From NCBI GenBank assembly GCA_004194705.1, contig SADC01000020.1:124001-188000 (forward strand): DNA of 64,000 bases, read 5' to 3'. Source of the DNA: Ditylenchus dipsaci. Its lineage: Eukaryota; Nematoda; Chromadorea; Rhabditida; Anguinidae. Of the stretch, positions 56,301 through 64,000 are shown one piece after another (the first letter of the stretch is position 1; each line of letters starts with the position of its first letter). Below the pieces are notes generated by a model, which searched no databases, was not told where the DNA came from, and saw only the letters and a list, made by a program, of their open reading frames with translations. The translations under genes and the position numbers were made by a program.

Positions 56301-57780
56301 TGCTTCACAAATTCAGGAAGACAAATCTTTTTCTTCTCACGAAAAAACTTTTTATTGTCGCAATTTTTTTTATTATGTGTGTGCTTAACTGTGAAGGCAG
56401 ATTTGTCAAGCTTTGCTACACCTCCGCCCAAGATGAGTCGTGCAACAAAATTTTATAAGTTCCTACGGAAACTACATTTTTAGGCGGCATGCATTGAATA
56501 CTCAAAATGACCGCTAATATATAGGGAACATTTATAAAACTAACCGTATCTCTTCTATAAACGAGCATGCCCGTTTATTTACCAACCAACTCATGGGGTG
56601 CCCGTTTATTAGAGACCGCCCGACTATTAGAAACCGCCCGCTTATTTTTTCGATCAAATTTTGTTTTTGTAAGCAAGCAACAAAAATGGGGAAAATCTAA
56701 CAAAAGTGATGGCTGAATTGTACAATACCCCCTAATCTCGAAGCACAAGCCGGAAAACAGCAAAAAAAACAAGTATTTAGGGCTTTTTGAAAATCGGGTG
56801 GATTCTACAAACGGGCCAAAGTGGTACGGTGCCCGTTAATTGGAGACTGCCCGTTTATTTTCCGATCACCTCTTAGGATGCCGGTTTATCAGAGACTGCC
56901 CATATATTAGAAGAAATACGGTATGCAAGTTCATATGATAAAAAAACAAAAATAAGTCGTCCAATCGCAAAAGCCCAAGTGCCCGCCCTTCTCCAAAGAG
57001 TATTTTCCTCTAAGCCTACCTTTTTCGGTTCCCTTGATTTTTTTCATCCCAATCCATTGCAATGTGGAGTGTGCTGGTCTTTGACCACGAAAGGGCCAGA
57101 TACACTTGGTATTGTCCGTGCAAAAGGTGTGGAATAGGTGAAAAATGAAAAAAAAAGTTGGCTTAGAGAAAAATACTCTTTGGAGGGGGCGGCCACTTAG
57201 GCCGCAGGCCAATTCGCAAAAATAGACAATCCTTTCTTGTATTAAACAAGATTTAAATGAAAGCGCATAAATAATATTGAAGAAAAAACTATTACTTACA
57301 TCTGCTGTGTAGTCTTGGATCTCAACGCTTTTTAAAGAGCTAAAGCGTTCAGCGATTTTCAAAAGTTGAGCATGACTACCAGTGTTTGGAAAAGCCAAAG
57401 CCAAACGCAAAGCCAACGCAAACGCAAGGTTTGGCTTTGGCTTTTCCAAACACTGATGACTACCGATTCCATAAAAGCTAACACCCTCCAAATGCTGCAG
57501 CTGATTGGCTGGAATTCGGCTCAAAAGTGACTGCCAGCAGGATTTAAAGCTGTTGTAATAGATCCCACCCAAATTTACATCCTTTTTTTAGAATTGAATG
57601 GCTATGTTTATAGCAGGGGTTAGAAGAAAAAAGGGCCGGCAATCGGAAGAAATCCAAAAAATTTTCAATTTTTTTTAAGTTGACTATGTCCTTCCGAAGT
57701 TTATCTCTAAATATTTTCGTAACTCTGAATACTGATTTTAATTCTTCATCACTTAAAGTGATGAAAATACCTGACAACAT
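50341..57780 (-). CDS. Leucine-rich-repeat protein (F-box/LRR-like)
   Basis: Five exons: 57780-57300, 56242-55990, 50903-50737, 50711-50599, 50568-50341; splice phases agree at every junction. Exon 1 begins MLSGIFITLSDEELKSVF, which might be a weak F-box-like helix, then enters LRRs (LEGVSFYGIGS, FSSLKSVEIQDY). Later exons read LQKLQLTNFELRE, CHQLECLELNA, LKKLSYLKIG, LTSLSLAE, LEHVNLDMIEYL and LNQFDVTGCYGLT, the irregular repeats of the FBXL/AMN1 type. These are usually substrate adaptors of SCF ubiquitin ligases; that role is inferred. Two introns are only 25 and 30 bp. Frame breaks at a T7 run (57583-57589) and near 56250 look like homopolymer errors. A 76-bp transposon sits in frame in exon 1. 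Intron 50904-55989 contains a complete hAT transposon. Confidence 0.78.
51221..52194. mobile_element. Non-autonomous hAT element carrying a nested TGTACACAAA fold-back
   Basis: CAGTGTTTAGACTTTCCGAA mirrors GAGGTCCAAACACTG. Flanks GTCAAAAC (51213-51220) and GTCAAAGC (52195-52202) differ at one base. Outer arms carry CGTACTCGTAC words. Nested inside (about 51290-52025) is a second fold-back with arms near 270 bp, built of TTTGTGTACA/TGTACACAAATG words. It lies in the LRR gene intron. Confidence 0.8.
52280..55063 (+). mobile_element. Complete hAT transposon with BED-finger transposase
   Basis: TAGGGTTGTCGAGGCGAGGC at the left mirrors CCGAGGCCTCGACAACCCTA at the right. The flanks are the identical octamer AAAATATA (52272-52279, 55064-55071). 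Subterminal regions of about 150 bp carry many TCGAGGCGAGG/CCTCGAAA words, the usual hAT transposase binding layout. One eight-exon transposase gene fills the interior. Length 2784 bp. Inserted in intron 50904-55989 of the LRR gene, on the opposite strand. Confidence 0.95.
52620..54840 (+). CDS. hAT transposase with N-terminal BED zinc finger
   Basis: Catalyses excision and integration of the surrounding element. Approximate exons: 52620-52976, 53029-53161, 53247-53454, 53514-53690, 53745-53940, 53998-54185, 54237-54421, 54475-54840. Exon 1 is a BED finger (VWKHFKKVG, CDCG, TTGCLDHLNTEEHKEA). Exon 3 has VVAATRDGAPNLAG, with the usual hAT Asp; exon 4 HCFCHVLHLVVWNG; exon 5 VKTRWNSTLDML; exon 8 the C-terminal dimerisation part with ISISSVASERCFSKAS. 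Frames need small corrections near 52975, 53145, 53313-53315 (G run) and 53330-53334 (A run); otherwise it is open and may be active or recently active. AATAAA at 54864 follows the stop. Confidence 0.92.
55080..55528. mobile_element. TA-flanked pogo-like fold-back element with TTTAAGGACA words
   Basis: CAGTGCATTCTCGATTTAAG opposes CTTTAACCGTGAGTGGACTG, both next to TA. Inner arms (GAAGTTCGTTCCCATCTTGG and its complement) match the element at 38360-38663. It begins 17 bp after the end of the hAT transposon. Confidence 0.75.
55588..55828. mobile_element. TTAA-flanked fold-back element
   Basis: TTAAAGGGCCATGGCCACGC at the left mirrors GACGGCAATGGCCCTTTAA at the right, with inner arms related to 5371-5610 and 41048-41288 but more diverged. 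In the LRR gene intron. Confidence 0.7.
56543..56923. mobile_element. Palindrome-word element relative, word GCCCGTTTATTAGAGAC
   Basis: Ends ACCGTATCTCTTCTATAAAC and ATATTAGAAGAAATACGGTA. A near-palindrome CGAGCATGCCCG follows the left end, and GCCCGTTTATTAGAGACC words occur three times on the left and three on the right. The standard core is replaced by other sequence. In the LRR gene intron 56243-57299. Confidence 0.75.
57380..57455. mobile_element. 76-bp hAT-type palindrome inside a coding exon
   Basis: CAGTGTTTGGAAAAGCCAAA mirrors TTTGGCTTTTCCAAACACTG; 27 bp of perfect inverted ends around a GCAAACGCAAGG-like centre. Flanking octamers ATGACTAC (57372-57379, 57456-57463) are identical. 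Element plus one duplication is 84 bp, so the LRR protein's frame stays open through it, adding 28 residues. Confidence 0.92.
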
Positions 57781-60259
57781 CTTAAAATGACATCACATGT
57801 GTTTGGACCCCGATGAGGACTGTTCTTAAAATATTCCAACAAAAGCTGTATATAACGGGCGCGGCAAAAGTACTGCACCGATTCTCAAAGCCTTATATTT
57901 TCTCATTTTTTTATTATCATATCGGAAATCTTTTGATGTGACATTGTAGCAGTTTCGTTCCTCTTCCAAATGCCATATAAAGTTTTTTGGAATATTTAAG
58001 AATAGTACTTAAAAGGCTTAAAAGATATGTGAGGTTATTTTGAGAAGGTGACAAGCATTTTCATTAATTTGAGTGATCCAAGTTTAATTTGATATCAAGC
58101 GTTATGTCAAAATCTTGGTACTTTCGTGTAGCACAGTTCAAGAGCTACAAAGCCCAATTTACATAATGATTTTTGAAAATCTGAGTGCTGAGATATGGCC
58201 TTCTGAAAAAAATCTTTTTTTCAATGACTGAAATTCAAGTTTACCAACTTTCGTTATTTTTCAAAGAAATTGATTTTTTCACACGGCCATATCTTAACAT
58301 TCAAATTTTGAGAAATCATTCTGTAAAAAAGTCTTGTAGCTCTTGAACTGCGCTACACAAAAGCACTACGATCTTGACATATATAAAAATACGCCGAAAA
58401 TTTTTTTCATCAAAGTTCCCAGATCACAGTCAGGGTCCCTTCCCTGTTAGAGGCAACAAAAGGCTAATTAGGCCTTACACTAAAAAATTTGAAGTTTACC
58501 TTGAAATTTCCGAACAAGGACGAGAAAGATGAACTATTGAATGAAGTCATTTTTCGCCAATTATGTTTCAGTAAAATAGCCCTCCATCTGCGGCATACTC
58601 TTTCAACTCGAACTCTTGTTTCGCAGTCCAGCATTTCGAAGATATCAGTCTTTAAAACAGATAAGGACTACTAGAAAAAATATGACAGTGCAAGTTACCA
58701 TGATTTCAACAGGCAGACTCTGAATTTTAACCGATTCTTTCAAAGTTGTATGTGTAATCTAAAAAAATAAAGAAATGTCAAAAATTGGATCTGGTTGTTG
58801 TTACATGTATATTCGGTTCTGGTGTGACAATAGGGTTTTTGGAGACTGAGCAGTAGAAAAATAAAAATTCGGCGCTAGTGTCATATAACCCCCCCACTCC
58901 CCAAAAAAGCTACTATAACATACGCCCCCTTAAACCATCATTTTTCAAACAAAACGTGTGCTCAGCCTTTGTTAGTAATGGCTAGGCTGTGAGCCTAAGC
59001 TTACGGGCCTAAGCCAAAGCCTAAATTATTGGGGGGGGGGGGTATATAACAAAAGCGCCAGAAATTAACATATACAAAGACAGAAAAGTATGTTTTTCAG
59101 AATAAATACCAAAAATAAAAAATTGTATCACCTTATACATGCTCATTATCTCGACAGGGGACGGTTAATCAGCTGCAGTAGGCCATAGCTGCACGCTGTC
59201 CAAAAATAGCGCCAGCGCCGGCGCCGGCAATTTTCAAAATTGAGCGCCAGCGCCGGAAAAAGCGCCAGCGCCGGTTTTTTGAACGAAGAAAAAATCGCGC
59301 CGGCGCCAGCGCCGGCGCGATTTTGCTGGCGCCGTAAAAAGCGCCGGCGCACTCAAAAGCGGCTTTTCTACAAATTATTGACATAATTTTCAACATTTTT
59401 TATTCCATATCAAATATTTATCAGGGCAGAATTGTATACCAACATAGTCTTGCTATTTAGTAGCTGTTGGCATATCGCAAAGCAAAATCGCAAAATCGGC
59501 GCCCGGCGCTTAAAAAGCGCCGGGCGCCGGCGCTGGCGCTCGTGCAGCTATGCAGTGGGCATTGCTCTTTTTTTGCAACAGTATTGACCGTTTGAAGTCG
59601 ACGAGATAAATTCAACAGTGATTTAGAGAGCAGTTGGGTCCCGCCAATTCAAATTTTTCTCCCAATCACTAAACTTCTGTACGGACTTTTCAACTTGGTT
59701 TCTAACAAAACTAAGCCTCAAATTAAATTCTTGGCCTTGTTTTGTTAGAAACCTAGTTGAAAAATCAAACTATATGTTCATATTTTACATGCGTATAAAG
59801 AATATGTACGTATAATTTTCTGGTTCTGACTCTCGTTCGGATCAAGAGCCGGAGCAAAATTTTTCTAACTAAGATTTTAGAGCCAGAGTCGGAGCGAGAA
59901 ATCGCAAAAAATACACCACGGATGGAGACCTAGGTATTATTTTAATATTGGAAAGCTATAAATAAAAATACAGCTCATTTTTTCTAGCAAAAGCTTTTGT
60001 TTGTTTAAAGCAGCAAAAGGAGTCAACAAAAATATTCGGCTGAAAGACCCTTTTTGTATCATAAGTTTTCATAGCACAAACAAATTGCTCATGGATTGTC
60101 TTGAGTTTTAAGCAAAAAAACTTTTTTCAGCCAAAATAAGCGCATTGCAAACACAAAATCTGGAATTATTAAGCCACAGCTCAAGATTTAATGTCTCCAA
60201 AATTTCATTTATAAGTTTCAATTTTTCTTATAGTGTTAGATACTGAATTTTTGGCAGCA
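57781..60259. other. Intergenic stretch with two fold-back elements
   Basis: At 58870-59055 a CTAGTGTCATATAACCCCCC arm faces a GGGGGGGGTATATAAC arm (same family as 28200). At 59184-59551 CATAGCTGCACGCTGTCC faces CGCTCGTGCAGCTATG, with GCGCCGGCGCC words in both arms, like the hAT element at 48813. An arm of the 41048 family lies at 59640-59770. An acceptor-like TTCTTATAG ends at 60232, so a 5' untranslated exon of the next gene may lie here. Confidence 0.5.
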
Positions 60260-62952
60260 ATGATTTCTCTTAGTTGTGTTCTGTCTGTTTTCATTTTTTC
60301 TACTAGCTTTAACCCAATTGCTTATGGTGATGGAGAGCGCTGCTTTGAAAACGGCAAACAATTTCATCCAGAGGACTGCGAAGATATTTCCCTACAGATG
60401 CCTGCACTAATCAATTTCCAGTTGTAACACCTAATACTGATGTTGACAAAGAACCTGCTAGAGATACAGCATGCACAGAAGATAGTAAGGGAAAAAATAC
60501 TGTACTGTTAATTTATATATTTTTTAGTATGGGCTGAAGATGCCTTAAAATGCGCCAAAACCTGCAGATTGTGTTGTGAAAGACCAAAATATGACTGTCT
60601 AGATAGTGAGCTATTGATTTTGAAATGAATTTTTTGATTTACAACTGCTGTTATGACCAGTACCCAAAAAAACAAAAAGCAAATTTTCCGGCTCTGTGTG
60701 TGTTTATAGGGCCTCTGAAAAATATGCCTTCGTCTCAACTGTTGATATTCAACAGAGAGGACTAAGAGGAGTCCCCTCAACAGATCAACACAGGGGACCA
60801 AGGAATATTTTTTCGGAGACACCACCGACATGTATCCACACAAATAGAGTCGATTTTCTTATTCTCTTGTTTTTGGCTTTTGCTTAAAGTAAGGCAAGCA
60901 TCTTTCCTGAACGACAAAAACTAAAAAAAATATGTTGAAGTACTTCCTAAAGTGTGCTGGCCTAAGATAGGCGCACAAACCTAAGCACACAAAAAACAGG
61001 GTGAATAAAGTAAATCTTGAGGTGCTGGCCTTAACAGCAGAAGTAGCTAAGCTTTACTCTAGGCGTCCACGTTAAGGCATTATTCATAAATATTGTTATA
61101 CAGTCAAACCTCGATAATCCGCCACCCCGCTAAACCGCCACCCTCGATAAGCCCGATTTGGTTGGCCGTCTGAGAAACTCAACAAAGTTTACCCCCGCTA
61201 AACCGCCACCTCGATAATCCGCCACCCTCGGATCGGTCCCATGGGTGGCGGATTATCGAGGTTTGACTGTACTGACAGAGGAATTTGTGGTGTATTCCGG
61301 TGCGAATTGGACAGGATGGGGGGTAAGGCGGGGAGTGGTCTGTTTTGGTTGCGGGGTGTTGTTATAATGAATTTCATGACTTTTACTTGGTATTATACTT
61401 CAATCCCTACAAATTGACTTTTGTAAAAGTGTTTATATGTTACTATTTTGAGAAAATATGCTGAATTTCTATGATCAAAAAACTATTTTGGGCTGCATAA
61501 GATGTAAATGCGTAAATGTAAACAGTCAACTATCAACACCTCTACTGTATATTCTCTATTAGAAGGCCCGGGCCTTCTATTTTTCAACCCTAAAAAAGTC
61601 GGAAAAAATTTGGGTCAATTTTGAGATTTTGCGTGCTCAACCAAAATTTTAAAAGTGGAATCAGGTAAGCTCGTGCTAACTAAGAAAACGCGAAAAACAG
61701 ATTTGCGAATTTCTTTTTCTAGGCTGATATATAGGTCCTCAAAGGAGGCCTTCTATTAGAGAGGGGCCTTCTAATAGAGAGGGGCCTTCTAATCGAGAAT
61801 ATACGGTATTCTGTTTTTAAGTCTGTTTGAAAATATCCAAAAAAAATTACCTTGGAGGACCAAGAAAAAAAAATTTTTGGAATTTTTGTACAAAAAAAAT
61901 TTTTTTTGCTGAAAATGATTTGAAAGTGAAAAGAAATAGTTTTTGAGACTTTTGGAGAAAATACTTTTTTTTAAATCCCAGGGGAACAAGCTCAAAAATC
62001 GGTACACAATATAGGATAGGAGGGATAAAACCTGGAGATGAGTCATCACGAAAATTGGTCTTTTTGAGGGCATTGCACTTATGTTTGGAGGTCCGATTTT
62101 GTGATATTCGTGCTCAGCAGGCTCTAAAATTCTTATAGGAACCTTATAGGAACCGTTCGAAAATTCCCTTGTTGAGTAAAAACAATTGCCACATATTTTT
62201 CGACCAAAAACAACGTGGGCGCCCTAGGGTTCAAAACTAATGTTTAGAAGAAAATTTCACTTTTTGTGATACTAATAAGGATAAGTGCGTGACGTTGAAG
62301 GATGTAATGGTGGACATGTGTCCACACACTTGTGGCTTGTGTGATCTTACTGGAGTGCCTAGATGCAAGTCAGTTTAATTTAATTTACAACAAATAAGGG
62401 CATAAGATGCTTTTCGCTTTGAATGATTTTTTACACTTTAAGTAAGGTGACTAACATTTGTTGAAAAAAATGCTTTAGGGTTATTTGAAGAAATCTAACG
62501 TTTTGAACGGCTTCCAAAAACTTTGGGTCAGCTGGGCTATAGCCCCCACCCGTCGGGATTTTTTTCAGTCTTTTTTTAGTTTTTTTAGCCTTATTTAGCT
62601 TTTTTCACTTATTTAGACCCCCGCCCCCACCGTCAGGATTTTTTTAGCCTTATTCAGCCTTTTCGCCTATGTAGTCAACCCAATTATCTGGTTACAGAGA
62701 CAACAACAAAATATGCCCGGATTTGAAAGACAGTTGCAATGATGCCAACCCTATCACTAAAGCTGCTACTCGCCAACTATGCCCTGAGACTTGTGGAGAT
62801 TGCTCTGGCACTGGTGCTACAACTGACCCTGTTCCTAGAAGTCTGACATTGTAAATTTAGCCAAAATCAATCGAAAAATTTCAATTTCAGCTGCCGATTG
62901 CAAGGATGTAGCAACTAACTGTGATACTCAGAAAGATTTATGTGAGAACACG
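60260..62952 (+). CDS. Secreted ShK-domain (SXC) repeat protein, 3' end not found
   Basis: Signal peptide (MISLSCVLSVFIFSTSF) followed by Cys-rich modules. Exons: 60260-60484, 60528-60605, 62248-62368, 62698-62840, 62891-62952; splice phases agree throughout. Exon 2 ends a module with KCAKTCRLCC; exon 3 reads CDTNKDKC and MCPHTCGLC; exon 4 ICPDLKDSC and LCPETCGDC; exon 5 begins another module (DCKDVATNC). The six-cysteine ShK fold is known from sea-anemone channel blockers but is very common in nematode secreted and surface proteins as a plain structural module, so toxicity should not be inferred. One frame break at the CCC run 60390-60392. The next exon after the donor at 62953 was not recognised. 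Intron 60606-62247 contains two transposons. Confidence 0.82.
61101..61269. mobile_element. TA-flanked pogo-like fold-back element with TAATCCGCCACC words
   Basis: CAGTCAAACCTCGATAATCC mirrors GGATTATCGAGGTTTGACTG, both bordered by TA. GCTAAACCGCCACC words lie between. It is the best preserved copy of the CAGTCAAACCTCG class and lies in an intron of the ShK gene. Confidence 0.88.
61543..61807 (+). mobile_element. Palindrome-word element, word AGAAGGCCCGGGCCTTCT
   Basis: Ends TACTGTATATTCTCTATTAG and TCTAATCGAGAATATACGGTA-like. The 18-bp palindrome is at 61561-61578; the right arm repeats GGCCTTCTAATAGAGAG three times. The core has AAGTGGAATCAGG, CTAAGAAAACGCG and GGCTGATATATAGGTCC. In the same ShK gene intron. 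Confidence 0.87.
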
Positions 62953-64000
62953 GTAAATAATAAAAGTTATTTTAGGACTTTTTCGGTTGAAGGACCTCCT
63001 TCGAAAACCCAACTTTCTATCGGCTAAAGTAAAGAACACACTCCTTAAATAACACACGTTTCAACAACAAAAAATTGTGCAGACACCTGAAAATTTGCCG
63101 ATGTTTGAAGATTTGAAAAACAAATTACAAAAGAGCTTTTTTAGAGTTTCTATCGTTTTTAGAGCTAATAATAGTCCTCAAGGGTTTAAGTTTATAATAT
63201 TTGCGTTTTTTGTGGATATATTTCTAGTGCTCACAAAAATTGACTGGCCAACCGAATTCTGTTAAACGAACATTGCCGTCGCCGACAACGAGAATTTCAA
63301 ATGTTTGAATGCGCGCGGGACACTTTTTTTACTCCAATAATTTTTGGCACAATGTTTTCGAATGTGTTATTGCTTTAGATATGAATTTACTTTTTATTCC
63401 GAAAATATTCTGGATGCATAAAAAACCTTGCATACTAGAGTTTCTACCGGGTGGCCCAAATTTTTGCCGGGATTTGTTTTGCTCATATCTTTTTTACTTG
63501 ACTATATTTCGACGAGATCTTTTTTATTTTGAAGACAACACTGAAGGCATTTAGTTAACAGTGGACATGCATAATATCGTTCATCAAAACAACAACAAAG
63601 ATAACAACGAACTTGAAGAATAAAAAACAACTAATTTATTGGGTTGATTCAGATTTATCCTGCATTTTTCTAAAGAAAAATTTAAAATTAATTTTTATGC
63701 TTACTCTTGCTAATGTAATATACCATTTGAAAGCTCTTTCTTTAGGCTTTTTAACAAGCTCTCATTTGCTAATGATAGATAAAAAAGGCTACAAGTGCTC
63801 GAAAAAAATGAATGAACAAATGAAAAAATTAGTGGGTACATTCAGTTGTGCGTCTGCTTTCTTTCCGGCAAAAATTTTGGCCACCCTGTATATGCGGTAG
63901 GTCCCAGTCAACAAAACTATGTTCAACATCTTGCTTTTCAATCAGAAGTTGCCCATATTTTGTCCCTTTCCATCCCCTAACAGCCCTTTTTCCCTTAAAA
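62953..64000. other. Right-edge stretch, no gene recognised
   Basis: May contain further exons of the ShK gene, but none with the Cys pattern was seen. A degraded arm of the TTAA-flanked palindrome (CGACAACGAGAATTTCAA) is at about 63285, and a dispersed-repeat fragment (CTGGATGCATAAAAAACC) is at about 63410. Confidence 0.4.

Noticed and set aside
60260..62952. Calling the ShK protein a toxin
   Set aside because: The module is widespread in nematode secreted proteins and the sequence shows only the cysteine scaffold; channel-blocking activity cannot be inferred.

Overview
The window is eukaryotic. Every recognisable gene is split by GT-AG introns with TTTTCAG-type acceptors, and there are no operons or ribosome binding sites. 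The gene set is a multi-pass acyltransferase-3/SGNH protein of the oac/nrf-6 type, the spliceosomal protein U2A', a leishmanolysin-like M8 metallopeptidase, an LRR protein and a secreted ShK-repeat protein. Together with AT-rich introns this points to a nematode or close ecdysozoan relative. That is an inference; the species cannot be named from the window.

Layout. 1-5239 (-): 3' truncated acyltransferase with an MADF-domain exon on the opposite strand inside one of its introns. 11301-11996 (-): compact, complete U2A' gene. 14810-18304: a hAT transposon with very long terminal inverted repeats, a transposase C-terminus and an unexplained membrane-protein ORF. 24689-25009 (-): small putative secreted protein. 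36383-48291 (+): leishmanolysin-like protease in 19 recognised exons spread over 12 kb by repeat-filled introns. 50341-57780 (-): LRR gene whose 5.1-kb intron holds a complete BED-finger hAT transposon (52280-55063). 60260-62952 (+): ShK-domain secreted protein. The region 18.3-36.3 kb has almost no genes.

The rest is dominated by fold-back elements. At least three groups can be separated: non-autonomous hAT elements (CAGTG or TAGGGTTG ends, 8-bp target duplications that can be read directly), TA-flanked pogo/Tigger-like elements, and TTAA-flanked palindromes. Many are built from one short word repeated through both arms. The most unusual set has ends like TACCGTATTT-CTCTA and a shared core. 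Each copy carries a different perfect 12-18 bp palindrome, and that copy's word is repeated in its far arm. One larger relative (34467-35260) still encodes a C-terminal fragment that looks like pogo/Tigger transposase, which suggests the parent superfamily.

Nearly all coding genes, including the normally essential U2A', contain isolated one-base frame breaks, mostly in short homopolymers, each flanked by good family similarity in the next frame. Uncorrected long-read indels explain this better than decay, so most of these genes should be read as functional genes in an unpolished assembly.
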